Shown: piece after piece, positions 1 to 8,066 of the stretch
Layout: the number at the start of each line of letters is the position of its first letter
Position numbering within the stretch: the first letter of the stretch is position 1
From: Bradyrhizobium sp. CCGB12
Lineage (GTDB): Bacteria > Pseudomonadota > Alphaproteobacteria > Rhizobiales > Xanthobacteraceae
DNA length: 64,000 nucleotides
Direction of reading: 5' to 3'
Assembly: GCF_024199845.1 (NCBI RefSeq)
Contig: NZ_JANADO010000001.1
Location: forward strand, 7,006,001-7,070,000
The notes under the pieces: generated by a model
What the model was told of the DNA's origin: nothing
What the model saw: the letters and a program-made list of their open reading frames with translations, nothing else
Databases searched by the model: none
Position numbers and translations under genes: made by a program

Positions 1-2
1 AC

Positions 3-992
3 ACTGCGACACTTGAAAGCCCGTTCCGTGACCTCATGGTGGTCCCCCCCGAATACAACTATCTTGCGCATGGCGACCTGATCGGGCTGCAGCCACAAAC
101 AGGAAAATTCCGGTCACTTTATCGGCGCGGATCTGATCACAATTCGTTCTTGGTAACCGAACGATGCAACCATAACTGCTTGATGTGCTCGCAACCGCCA
201 CGAAATGTGGACGATCGATGGGTGCTGGATGAGATCAGCCGCGCACTGCCGTTCGTCGACCCCACGACCAGGTCGTTCGCATTCACCGGCGGCGAGACTC
301 TGACCGATTGGCGGGAATTCATTGATCTCCTAACACAATGCAAGTCGACCTTACCGAATACTGCTGTTCATGTGCTCACAAACGGGCGGGCGTTTGCACG
401 TACAGAGGTGGCTGCTGCTTGGGCAGAAGTGCAACATCCGCAACTAACTGCTGGCATACCGATATACGCAGCCGTGGACCACATCCATGATTACGTTGTC
501 CAAGCGAAGGGCGCGTTCGACGAGACCGTTCTTGGCATTTTGAAACTGAAGGACCGAAAGCAACGGGTGGAAATTCGTGTCGTACTCCATGCCTTGACGG
601 CCCCGACCATCGCGGAGACGTGCCGATGGCTTGCGCGCAACCTTCCGATTGTGGATCATGTTGCGTTGATGGGGCTTGAGAACACCGGCTTTGCGATCGC
701 GAACGATGCCATGCTCTGGATCGACCCTCTCGACTACCAAGAAGGCCTTGCTGAAGGAGTTGCCGCTCTCACCTCAGCGGGGGTCAGGGTTTCGATCTAT
801 AATCTGCCGCGCTGTGTGTTGCCGCGATCTGTTTGGCCTCAGGCGGTTCAATCCATCTCCGATTGGAAGAACGCCTATGTCGAAGCATGCTCAGGCTGTA
901 TCGAGAAGAAACGCTGCAGCGGTTTTTTCACCACTGGTCGGCCCCGCATCAGTCGCGGAGTTTCACCGATCTTGGAGGCTAACCCGGCTTAA
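3..992 (+). CDS. hxsC: HxsC-like radical SAM maturase of the His-Xaa-Ser system (5' partial)
   Basis: A radical SAM enzyme, most like HxsC, one of the paired maturases thought to modify the His-Xaa-Ser repeat peptide HxsA. The cluster motif CxxxCxxC appears as CNHNCLMC followed by SQPP, a context I associate with HxsC. The GGE motif (FTGGETL) for SAM binding follows about 40 residues later. A C-terminal Cys cluster (CSGCIEKKRC) could hold an auxiliary Fe-S cluster. The frame is open to the left edge, and residues before the internal ATG at 36 look like coding sequence, so the true start is probably outside the window. The partner genes hxsB, hxsD and hxsA would be expected to the left; none is visible to the right. 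The family call is from memory of motifs, so the exact Hxs assignment is moderately sure. Confidence 0.75.
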   Translation, partial: TATLESPFRDLMVVPPEYNYLAHGDLIGLQPQTGKFRSLYRRGSDHNSFLVTERCNHNCLMCSQPPRNVDDRWVLDEISRALPFVDPTTRSFAFTGGETLTDWREFIDLLTQCKSTLPNTAVHVLTNGRAFARTEVAAAWAEVQHPQLTAGIPIYAAVDHIHDYVVQAKGAFDETVLGILKLKDRKQRVEIRVVLHALTAPTIAETCRWLARNLPIVDHVALMGLENTGFAIANDAMLWIDPLDYQEGLAEGVAALTSAGVRVSIYNLPRCVLPRSVWPQAVQSISDWKNAYVEACSGCIEKKRCSGFFTTGRPRISRGVSPILEANPA

Positions 993-1016
993 TTTATCAG
1001 CAAAAGGGTGGACAAA

Positions 1017-1184
1017 GTGAACCCACTCTTGTTCGCGCTGATAAGCGCGAAAGCCAGAGCTCCTGCAACAACGCGGGGCCAAGGCTCCGTCCAATTCCAC
1101 AAGGCCAATTTTCTTGTTCGGCTTGAGTCGGGATACTGGCTCAAAGCGGTCAGCTCAAGGCTAAAGGCGGCGGGCGATGGCTGA
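1017..1184 (+). CDS. Possible small protein downstream of hxsC
   Basis: A 55-residue GTG-start frame lies 24 bases after the hxsC stop, with an AAGGGTGG element at a suitable distance upstream. The product has no recognised domain and no His-Xaa-Ser repeats, so it is not an obvious HxsA substrate. It could be chance. The rest of the 993-1376 interval shows no other gene I would support. Confidence 0.25.
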   Translation: MNPLLFALISAKARAPATTRGQGSVQFHKANFLVRLESGYWLKAVSSRLKAAGDG

Positions 1185-1376
1185 GAGACAGTGAGCGCTC
1201 CCGCAGGCAACAATATGAAGGAGCGAATCGGAATGGGGCCAGGGACCGATCGCGCGAGACGGCGAGCAGAAAATTGCCGTCGCTTCGAGTCGTTAGCGCG
1301 ACCTGTCCTTCTCAGCCGGGAGATCACGAAGCTATTGCATTCAGAATTGAGTAGGGTCGGATTTATGACAAACGCT

Positions 1377-1865
1377 TCAATCGTCAAAGAATTCGTCGGG
1401 TTCAGACTGCCGTCCTAGTAATCCTTCGAATTTGCTTCGTCCCGGAGCCGCCGGTGCAAGAGAAACCCGCGACCTAGAAACCGGCGAGAGGCCGAACTCC
1501 GTTAGGTATCTGTGCATCAACTCCAATTGCTTGTTGGCGATAGTGAGCCAGGGGTTTTGCTGAACGATCCCTGACGGCAGCTTCAGCAGCATCGGTGTCT
1601 CGTGGAGTTTTCGCTCGGCCTCAACCCAGCGACCATAGGCCTGGCAGTACGCCGCGAGAGCTCCTCGGTCGAGGTCCGTGAGGATGCGAAGAACCAGTAG
1701 CTGCGAGGCGAGCCGCTTCCACTCAGCTTTGGCGGCCGGACAAAGATGGGAGGGGCACGTAGGCGCCCTCAATTCAGGCGACGGCTCCCTCTGATTTATT
1801 GACCGCTTGCCCGGATTCCCGTGGAGTAGCTTAAGATGAGTTGGAGTTGGCTTTCGACCACGCAT
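1377..1865 (-). CDS. Phage terminase small subunit, P27 family
   Basis: This 162-residue protein begins MRGRKPTPTHLKLLHGNPGK, the typical opening of P27-family small terminase subunits, which recognise phage DNA for packaging. The ATG at 1865 is preferred over the longer upstream frame because homology starts there and a GAAGG-type site precedes it. It begins one base after the stop of the ParB-methyltransferase gene, so the two are co-transcribed. No large terminase subunit follows: the next gene downstream is hxsC on the opposite strand. The packaging module is therefore broken, and this is probably a prophage relic. Confidence 0.85.
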   Translation of the reverse strand: MRGRKPTPTHLKLLHGNPGKRSINQREPSPELRAPTCPSHLCPAAKAEWKRLASQLLVLRILTDLDRGALAAYCQAYGRWVEAERKLHETPMLLKLPSGIVQQNPWLTIANKQLELMHRYLTEFGLSPVSRSRVSLAPAAPGRSKFEGLLGRQSEPDEFFDD

Positions 1866-1866
1866 C

Positions 1867-3174
1867 TCAACCTTCGACCGACGTAGGCTGGCGCTGGAAC
1901 GGCTCGCCAGTGGCCTCGTTTCGGGCGAGCTCTCCGGTGAAGGACTGCCACCGCTGGACAGCAACGTCGACGTAAGCAGGCGATAGTTCAATCGCGTAGC
2001 AGGTTCTTCCTGTCAGTTCGGCGGCGACGATAGTGGTGCCGGATCCACTGAACGGCTCGTAAACTGCCTGACCAGGCGACGAATTGTTTTCGATCGGTCG
2101 CTTCATGCACTCGACAGGCTTTTGCGTACCATGCCCTGTTTCAGACTTCTGGTGGGAGATGCTCCAAATCGTGGTCTGCTTTCGGTCACCAGCCCAGTGC
2201 CCTGTTTTGCCCTTCCTGACAACGTACCAAGCGGGTTCGTGCTGCCAATGGTAATCTCCGCGGCCAATAACCAGCCGCGTCTTATCCCAAATGATCTGCG
2301 AGCGAATGATGAAGCCGGAAGCCTCGAGGCTCGCGCCGACAGCGGCCGCGTGCAAGGCACCGTGCCAAACGTAGGCCACTTCTCCTGGGAAGAGGGCCCA
2401 AGCCTCACGCCAATCAGCGCGGTCATCATTCAGGACGGTGCCAGTCGCTCTTGCCGCAACACTGCTGCCGTCGCTCCGGACTACCTCGTTCCGCCATTCG
2501 GGTCGATAGCTGACGCCATAAGGTGGATCGGTGACCATCAAGTGGGGTTGCACCTTGCCAAGAAGCTTCGCGACGGTCTCTCTGTCCGTACAATCTCCGC
2601 AGATCAGACGATGCCGGCCTAGCAACCACACATCGCCAATCTTTGTGATAGGCGCCTTGGGCAGCTGCGGGGCTTCATCAGGGTCTGTCAGCCAAATGTT
2701 TTGCTTGGTCGCCAGCGCTGTCAGCTCCGCGTCGGAAAAGCCGGCGAGTGACAGATCGGCTCCCAACGCCGCAAGGTCGCCCACCTCCAGAGCAAGCATG
2801 GCATCGTCCCACCCTGCATTAAGAGCGAGCTTGTTGTCCGCGAGCACGTAGGCGCGTTTGGCGGCCTCCGAGAGCCCCGCCAATTCGATAACAGGTACCT
2901 CCACCAGCCCCAGCTTGCGCGAGGCCAATAGCCTTCCATGGCCTGCGATCACTCCGCTATTGCCATCCACAAGGATGGGGTTGGTCCAGCCGAACTCTCG
3001 GATAGACGCAGCGATCTGCGCCACCTGGGCGGTGGAATGAGTGCGCGCGTTTCGAGCGTAGGGGATGAGGCTTTCTAGACTGCGATATTCGACGCGCAGC
3101 GGCTTTTCCGAGCTTGCGCACCTGTACGCTATCTTGCGATCATCCTCGGAGTTAGCAGACTGTTGCGAGGCCAT
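1867..3174 (-). CDS. ParB-domain DNA methyltransferase (phage type)
   Basis: A 435-residue fusion. Residues about 25-120 form a ParB/Srx-like nuclease domain (LIPYARNARTHS, then GVIAGHGRLLA). Residues about 175-415 form a DNA amino-methyltransferase with the catalytic DPPYGVSY motif and a C-terminal SAM-binding FSGSGTT. Placing the catalytic motif before the SAM motif is the beta-class order. The start at 3174 has a strong AGGAAGAGGA site directly upstream; the longer frame to 3396 lacks one. Such fusions sit beside terminase genes in prophages and plasmids of alphaproteobacteria and probably protect or mark element DNA. There is no partner restriction enzyme nearby. Confidence 0.9.
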   Translation of the reverse strand: MASQQSANSEDDRKIAYRCASSEKPLRVEYRSLESLIPYARNARTHSTAQVAQIAASIREFGWTNPILVDGNSGVIAGHGRLLASRKLGLVEVPVIELAGLSEAAKRAYVLADNKLALNAGWDDAMLALEVGDLAALGADLSLAGFSDAELTALATKQNIWLTDPDEAPQLPKAPITKIGDVWLLGRHRLICGDCTDRETVAKLLGKVQPHLMVTDPPYGVSYRPEWRNEVVRSDGSSVAARATGTVLNDDRADWREAWALFPGEVAYVWHGALHAAAVGASLEASGFIIRSQIIWDKTRLVIGRGDYHWQHEPAWYVVRKGKTGHWAGDRKQTTIWSISHQKSETGHGTQKPVECMKRPIENNSSPGQAVYEPFSGSGTTIVAAELTGRTCYAIELSPAYVDVAVQRWQSFTGELARNEATGEPFQRQPTSVEG

Positions 3175-3970
3175 TCCTCTTCCTTCAGATCTCGACTTCA
3201 ACCGACGTCGTCGAAGAATCACTCTTGGCAACCCAGGGATACCCCCTTCCCAATTTCGCGGTTTTGCTTGTGAAGGGCCGGCACCGGTCTGTGATCGAAA
3301 AGCTGTAGAGATTCTGACCGCCCCCCCTCCGGCAGCGTTGCGCCAAAGATATTTTAGAGGTCGGGGATTGCACAATGACACTTGGATGCGCAGCACTACG
3401 CATGTACGCGCTGTCAGTCATAGCTTTCTATGATCAGCCGCAGTGCAGGTGTCAGCTCGGAGCTTCGACGTCACAAACCATTTCATTTGGTTGCACGCAC
3501 GAAATGTCGCCTGCCTCAGTCCTTCTCTAGCATTCTTGAAAGTGCGATCGATGAGGAGCAGCGGCAATTAGTTTACAACAGCTGCAGCCGAGGAGACGGT
3601 TACCCCCCACAATCCCCCATATTTAGTATTCGATTCAGGAACTCGCCTACTTCTTGACGGGTGTAACGGAGAGTTCTAGCCTTCGAGTCGTTCGGCGCGA
3701 GTGAGTTTGCGTCCCGTCGGCAATCCCCCAAAGGGTCTTTCAGCGTACACCCGCAAACTAGGCGTTTGCGGGAGCGAGAGCTCGCAGGCAGTTGCAACTG
3801 CCTGCCGCAAATGAGAAAGCCGGACCTCTGCAAAGGCCCGGCTCCGTGTAACCGCAAAGGAGACCTTGGCAGGCGTGCGGCATCGTCTCAACAACACGTG
3901 CACCGTCGCGCACGGTGACTCCGCTGTCAACGCCTCCAAGGTCCGATTCAAAAATTTAAGGATCGGAACC
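3175..3970. other. Gene-free stretch with a run of hairpins
   Basis: About 800 bases without a supportable gene. The open frames here are short, lack ribosome sites and have no protein-like composition. The right part holds the hairpin run annotated separately at 3750-3842. The remainder shows nothing I can assign. Confidence 0.5.
3750..3842. other. Three consecutive strong hairpins upstream of a small HTH gene
   Basis: Stem 1 pairs CCCGCAAAC (3750-3758) with GTTTGCGGG (3764-3772) around a 5-base loop. Stem 2 is a perfect 22-base palindrome at 3784-3805 centred on TTGCAA. Stem 3 pairs GCCGGaCCT (3819-3827) with AGGcCCGGC (3834-3842), with one internal mismatch. None is followed by a T run, so they are not ordinary terminators. 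They could be a replication or transfer origin, a structured leader RNA or operators for the HTH protein 130 bases downstream. Confidence 0.5.
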
Positions 3971-4168
3971 ATGAATAGTATGAAGAGAAAGCCGTATCAG
4001 CTCAGCTTTGAAGACGCCGTGCATGTTTGGGTGCGCCATTGGAACGGCGAATATCAGCATCGCATCGCAGCCTCCTATGACGTAAATCCCGGTCGGGTGA
4101 GCGAAGTCATCAAAGAGCGCAGACACTCCGGCAGCCGCCTCGAAGCGGCTAAACGCTTGTCCCCATAG
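3971..4168 (+). CDS. Small helix-turn-helix protein
   Basis: A 65-residue protein with the pattern of a homeodomain-like or Trp-repressor-like HTH: YQHRIAASYDVNPGRVSEVIKE, where AASYDVN then GRVSEVI resembles turn plus recognition helix. The ATG at 3971 has AAGGATCGGAACC upstream, and I prefer it over the longer frame from 3866, whose extra residues look non-coding. A strong hairpin terminator follows 10 bases after the stop. The hairpin run and terminator make this a self-contained transcription unit. Function is unknown; a DNA-binding regulator of the element is my inference. Confidence 0.6.
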   Translation: MNSMKRKPYQLSFEDAVHVWVRHWNGEYQHRIAASYDVNPGRVSEVIKERRHSGSRLEAAKRLSP

Positions 4169-4178
4169 AAGCTGCAAA

Positions 4179-4208
4179 GGGGAGCCCAGCCTAAGCGCTG
4201 GGCTCCCC
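4179..4208 (+). terminator. Hairpin terminator after the HTH gene
   Basis: GGGGAGCCCAGC pairs perfectly with GCTGGGCTCCCC (12 bp) around the loop CTAAGC. There is no clear T tract, so release may be inefficient or the stem may protect the RNA 3' end. Confidence 0.6.
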
Positions 4209-4287
4209 CTCGGCCTTGCCATCGCGCCATTCGTCCTGTTCGGCGCGAAACCGGCGGGCGTCTGCTTGATTTATCGAGCTGCTAGCA

Positions 4288-5085
4288 ATGACGTTTGTCC
4301 ATCCGACGCGACGCTATCGCCTCTATTTTGATGAAACAGGTACAGGTGATCTTCGTGCGCACAAAAAGGATCAAAACCAACGTTACCTCAGCCTCACAGG
4401 CTTGGCATTCAGGCAGGATGTTCACGCCTCCACTTTCACAGCCCGCCTTTCAGCGCTTAAGCGGAGAGTCTTCCAAACCCCTGATGTAATACTTCATCGC
4501 CGAGAGATCATCGACCGGAAAGGCGACTTTGCAGTTTTGAATGATCCGACGATCCGTGCTGATTTCGATGCTCAATTCCTAGATCTAATCGGCTATCTGC
4601 CCGGCCCAGCTTTTACCGTGTCGATCGACAAGCAGGCTCATCTAGAAAAATATCGAGCATGGCATTTTGACCCGTACCATTACGTTCTGACCTGCCTCGT
4701 GGAACGTTACGTATTATGGCTGCACCGGCACAACTTCGTAGGAGACGTGATAGGCGAAGCGAGGACGGAGTGGCATGACGGCCGCTTGCGCCGCGCCTTC
4801 AACCATCAATACGATAATGGAAGCCGCTTTCTGCGTCGGGATGTCGTCCAACTGCGCTTAACGTCCCGCGATCTAAAGCTGAAACCTAAAACCGCAAATG
4901 AAGCGGGATTGCAGGTGGCAGATTTGCTTGCACATCCAGCTCATCGAACCTTCAAGTTCATGGAACAGAACCTACCAATACCGGACGACTATGGGGCTAC
5001 GCTGATCCGCGAGCTGGAGAAAGTCTACGATCGAAACCCTTGGAACGGATTGATCAGGGGATACGGGAGGAAATGGCTGCCCTAA
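4288..5085 (+). CDS. DUF3800 domain protein
   Basis: A 265-residue protein with the two signatures of DUF3800, an RNase H-like fold family: YFDETGTGD near residue 13 (Asp-Glu likely metal ligands) and GLQVADLLAHPAHR near residue 211. Members are common in mobile islands and some phage-defence loci, and nuclease activity is suspected but not shown for this protein. It stands alone on the plus strand between the small HTH gene and a minus-strand replication-like block. The ATG at 4288 gives the expected family N-terminus, although its ribosome site is weak. Confidence 0.8.
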   Translation: MTFVHPTRRYRLYFDETGTGDLRAHKKDQNQRYLSLTGLAFRQDVHASTFTARLSALKRRVFQTPDVILHRREIIDRKGDFAVLNDPTIRADFDAQFLDLIGYLPGPAFTVSIDKQAHLEKYRAWHFDPYHYVLTCLVERYVLWLHRHNFVGDVIGEARTEWHDGRLRRAFNHQYDNGSRFLRRDVVQLRLTSRDLKLKPKTANEAGLQVADLLAHPAHRTFKFMEQNLPIPDDYGATLIRELEKVYDRNPWNGLIRGYGRKWLP

Positions 5086-5321
5086 AAATTTACGGGGGTC
5101 TACAGGCTCTCACCTATAACCCCCGCCGATCGCACGCGATCTCCCTTCGACCGCAGCCGAATTATAATCATCTTACGTTATTTGATGTGAAGATTCAATG
5201 GGTTACTAAGCCATTGAAGCGAATCACTTTTCTCACTTTGTGCACGACGCCGTAGCGCGATGCAGCTGGATCGAACTCTGCACAGGGCAAGTGCCAAAGA
5301 TCTGCCGGCGATAATCTCGCG

Positions 5322-5912
5322 TTATCGGGCGGTGGACACTCCGATCACCCGCTCGATTTCGGCACCAAGCAATTGTTGTAGTTCAGCTGACCTCGACCGA
5401 ACTGCATACTCCGACCGACGCGCGATCGTGCGCAAGATTGCGGGCGCCGGAGGCCAATTATAGTTATGCTGGTCACCGCATTCGCCCCGGTACCAAAGCC
5501 TGGCGGCCTCCTCCGTCGCCCAATAAGGCACGTCATCTAAGGCCGCCATATACGCTGCGCCCTTAGCTTCGCCGGCCAGATCCCCTCCTTCTCTTCCGGC
5601 CAAGGCCATCAGCAACTTGGAGACAGAAACGAGAGTGCGCTGGCTCCAGTGGTTATTCCGCTCTGGCGTTTGTTCTAAGACGTGCGCCACTGCGGCCTGA
5701 TACTGATCAATGGCGGCTCGCTGGGCTGGTGTGAGTATCAGAGGCGCAGGCAGCACCAGCGTCATCCGATAACGACCGGATCGGTCCGGCTGCTCCGCTT
5801 TTTTCAAGCTGTCCAAACGCACCCTTGCCCAACGAGGCAATGAAACTGGCTTCCCGGGCCGTTGCGTGTCCGGAAGCTCTATCTGTTCTACCGTTGTGAT
5901 TTCGTTTGCCAT
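5322..5912 (-). CDS. Hypothetical island protein downstream of the replication-like gene
   Basis: A 196-residue protein starting MANEITTVEQIELPDTQ, with no domain I recognise. The second ATG of the pair ATGACAATG (5912) is preferred because GGCGGAG is correctly spaced from it. Its first 206 bases overlap the 3' end of the next gene in another frame, which is unusual. Composition is protein-like throughout (YWATEEAARLWYRGECGDQH near residue 130), so I think this frame is real and the overlapping tail of its neighbour is doubtful. It may belong to a replication or stability module, judged only from position. Confidence 0.55.
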   Translation of the reverse strand: MANEITTVEQIELPDTQRPGKPVSLPRWARVRLDSLKKAEQPDRSGRYRMTLVLPAPLILTPAQRAAIDQYQAAVAHVLEQTPERNNHWSQRTLVSVSKLLMALAGREGGDLAGEAKGAAYMAALDDVPYWATEEAARLWYRGECGDQHNYNWPPAPAILRTIARRSEYAVRSRSAELQQLLGAEIERVIGVSTAR

Positions 5913-6606
5913 TGTCATCTCCGCCTTTGAGAGCCCGTGTGATCCATGCGATCGGACCATGGACTCGGTGATCACGAGCGCGCTGAATCGCGCTCAGTAC
6001 CCGCCGCGCGTCGTCTGATGTCTGCTTCAGCCACATCCCCACCATCTGGCGTGAACGACCGTCGTTCTCACCAAGGCTGACCAGGATAGGAACGCCTTCT
6101 GCCCAGAGCTGATGCTTAGCGTCGGCGTAGACCGGGGATCCAACGTCAGAAGCTTTAGCTTCTGAACCTTCCATGTCTTTAATGTCTTCTTCTTTGCGTC
6201 GATCGTGCGTCGTTCCCGCGTCGATCCCTGAGTCTCCGAGTGCGTTGGCAGGAAGACTGACCCGCTGATATTGATCGTATTTCCGGATGGTTATGACGGT
6301 GATGCCCGCGTCGGTTTGTGTGTCGATCTCCGCGTCATTGTTGAGATCGGTTTTCAACAGGTGGAGGAATCGCCGTACTCGAGGCTCTTTCCAGCGCCAG
6401 CGGTCGGCCATGTATCGGGTCGAGGCAGCGAGCTGTCCCCGCCGCAGCTCAATCACCCGACCAGAGATGCGCAATCTGATCGGTCTCCAGGCCGCCCTCG
6501 AGAGCAGCCATAGCCAAGCTTCCAATCGGCTCAACGGCTCATCGTGCAAGAACTTCGGATGGTCGAACACGCCGCGATCGACAGCGAACACGCCTCGCTC
6601 ACTCAC
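5707..6606 (-). CDS. Phage/plasmid replication-like protein
   Basis: A 299-residue frame with a GTG start at 6606, overlapping the preceding HTH gene by GTGA, which indicates translational coupling. Residues 1-110 resemble N-terminal winged-helix regions of phage replication proteins (DHPKFLHDEPLSRLEAWLWL, then RYMADRWRWKEPRVRRFL). A later helical segment ends near GPIAWITRALKGG (residue about 230). The last 65 or so residues overlap the next gene out of frame and are low-complexity, so the protein may once have ended earlier, with a frameshift or lost stop. The replication role is inferred from fold and position only. Confidence 0.6.
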   Translation of the reverse strand: MSERGVFAVDRGVFDHPKFLHDEPLSRLEAWLWLLSRAAWRPIRLRISGRVIELRRGQLAASTRYMADRWRWKEPRVRRFLHLLKTDLNNDAEIDTQTDAGITVITIRKYDQYQRVSLPANALGDSGIDAGTTHDRRKEEDIKDMEGSEAKASDVGSPVYADAKHQLWAEGVPILVSLGENDGRSRQMVGMWLKQTSDDARRVLSAIQRARDHRVHGPIAWITRALKGGDDNGKRNHNGRTDRASGHATAREASFIASLGKGAFGQLEKSGAAGPIRSLSDDAGAACASDTHTSPASRH

Positions 6607-6815
6607 GGCTGCACCGCTTCAGCCCTAACTGGGTGCTGTGTGCTCTCCATCAGACGTTCAGCCTCAAAGGCTTCTACATCCGCCTCGCGGTATGCGATCC
6701 GTCCTTTCAGTTTGATGTAACGGGGTCCATCACCCGTCCAACGCCAGCGCTCCAAGGTGCGCGGGCTTATGCTCCAACGACGTGCCAGTTCAAGCTGGTT
6801 TAAGTGTCTGGTCAT
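6603..6815 (-). CDS. Excisionase-like helix-turn-helix protein
   Basis: A 70-residue protein of the MerR/AlpA/excisionase HTH type: LNQLELARRWSISPRTLERW is the HTH, and GDGPRYIKLKGRIAYREADV is the wing common to this family. The ATG at 6815 has GGAG at good spacing; the longer start at 6845 is less likely. It is the first gene of the minus-strand unit 6815-5322. It may control excision or replication of the element and could bind the direct repeats just upstream. Confidence 0.8.
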   Translation of the reverse strand: MTRHLNQLELARRWSISPRTLERWRWTGDGPRYIKLKGRIAYREADVEAFEAERLMESTQHPVRAEAVQP

Positions 6816-6896
6816 GACGGCTCCATTCGCAAACGTGCGAAACACAACGTCACTTTGAGGAAGATTTGAAGGATTGACTAAATTGGCAAATTAGGC

Positions 6897-6919
6897 GGCC
6901 AGTTTATTTCGGCCAGTTT
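6897..6919. promoter_or_regulatory. Direct repeats between divergent island genes
   Basis: GGCCAGTTT occurs at 6897-6905 and again at 6911-6919, a 14-base period, between the HTH gene (minus strand, start 6815) and the unknown plus-strand gene at 7025. Spacing and position fit operator half-sites or short iterons. No protein-binding evidence is available. Confidence 0.4.
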
Positions 6920-7024
6920 CTAAAAGGCTGCGAATTTCAGATACTTAGTTGCGAATACGTCCCCCTCTCGACATTCGACGAATTTTGCTCTGTTCTCATG
7001 CGTAAAGCTGAGAACGGCTGAGAA

Positions 7025-7759
7025 ATGAAACGTAGAGTGCCAACCAAATTGAACGGTCGCAGCGGCGACCACGCTGACGATGTGGATGAACACTTTGGTG
7101 ATGACAGCAATCCCGAGCCGTTCTGGCGACAAGTAAAGCCGAAGGATGGTCTCCCCTTGTGGGAAGCGATGCTGTTCTATGGGAACCAGTTCGATGCAGA
7201 AATGGCGTGGAGCCGCAGGCTGGATGGCTTTGATGGCCCACCCTTCTATCCCTTTGATGAAATGTCCCGAGAAGAGCAGCGTGAATACAACGCGGGCTCG
7301 ATGCAGTTTGAGCGTGCCCGGCGTCAGTTGGAATCTGAAATTCACGGGAAGCTCCTAAGGGGTGAGCTCGTTGCAACGGGCTACGCAGCCGATACCCCTC
7401 TAGATTCGCCACCCACAAAGATTCTTCCAGATCGATGGCGTCTCCTTGAGCCGGATTACCGCGAATCCACCGCAAAGGGGGGCGGGCTCGAAATATCAGG
7501 CATTCTTGTATTCAGCGGCGACCGGGACATTCCCAAGACACTAGGCGCGAAGAGACATTCCCTGGCGGAGTTGCGCAGATGGTATTCGGCTTGGATCTCA
7601 TCCAATCGGGAGAGCGGGAACGCGCCCAGCCGAGATGAAGACCTCGAGGCAGCGCGCGAGCGGTTCGGTGAGGGGGTTTCGAGGTCAACGCTGCGATCGT
7701 TGCGGAAAGAGCTCGCGCCCGGCGAGTGGAAACTCCACGGAAGAAGACGGGAGCGTTGA
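7025..7759 (+). CDS. Hypothetical protein
   Basis: A 244-residue hydrophilic protein rich in Asp, Glu and Arg, with no signal peptide or membrane segment. A central segment (PLWEAMLFYGNQFDAEMAW near residue 43) and a C-terminal helical region (HSLAELRRWYSAWI, then SRSTLRSLRKELAP) are visible. The latter could form an HTH-like unit. I do not recognise the family. It lies immediately upstream of the DUF2924-recombinase cassette on the same strand and is probably an accessory gene of the element. The start at 7025 is the only reasonable ATG. Confidence 0.6.
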   Translation: MKRRVPTKLNGRSGDHADDVDEHFGDDSNPEPFWRQVKPKDGLPLWEAMLFYGNQFDAEMAWSRRLDGFDGPPFYPFDEMSREEQREYNAGSMQFERARRQLESEIHGKLLRGELVATGYAADTPLDSPPTKILPDRWRLLEPDYRESTAKGGGLEISGILVFSGDRDIPKTLGAKRHSLAELRRWYSAWISSNRESGNAPSRDEDLEAARERFGEGVSRSTLRSLRKELAPGEWKLHGRRRER

Positions 7760-7862
7760 GCCGTTTGCGCATCGGTGCGAACGGCTTGTTTTGTAGCCGC
7801 GCGCGTTCGTGCACGAGTGTTTTGGTCTGTTTTTCTCGCTACTCCGAAGCCATCATTCGGAA

Positions 7863-8066
7863 ATGGCGATTCTCGATGATACAGATCCCGAAGTCGACAA
7901 GCGGTTTACCGAAATCGGCGAAATACTTGCCGCTGGCCTCATGCGTCTTCACGCTCGGAAGTCCAGTGGATTATCCAGTCCGACTGGAGAAACTTCGCTT
8001 CACTACAATGCCAACCAGAGCGGTCATGCGCCACCTTTCTCTCCCGAGGTGAACGCATATGAATGA
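7863..8066 (+). CDS. Small protein preceding DUF2924
   Basis: A 67-residue protein from the ATG at 7863 (MAILDDTDPEVDKRFTEIG). The longer frame from 7809 adds residues without protein-like character. It overlaps the DUF2924 start by 8 bases, which points to coupling. Small ORFs in this position occur in related alphaproteobacterial cassettes as far as I recall. Its function is unknown. Confidence 0.5.
   Translation: MAILDDTDPEVDKRFTEIGEILAAGLMRLHARKSSGLSSPTGETSLHYNANQSGHAPPFSPEVNAYE

Noticed and set aside
989..1387. 132-codon minus-strand frame between hxsC and the terminase gene
   Set aside because: No domain or ribosome site. It runs from a minus-strand gene end into the hxsC stop and has no protein-like pattern.
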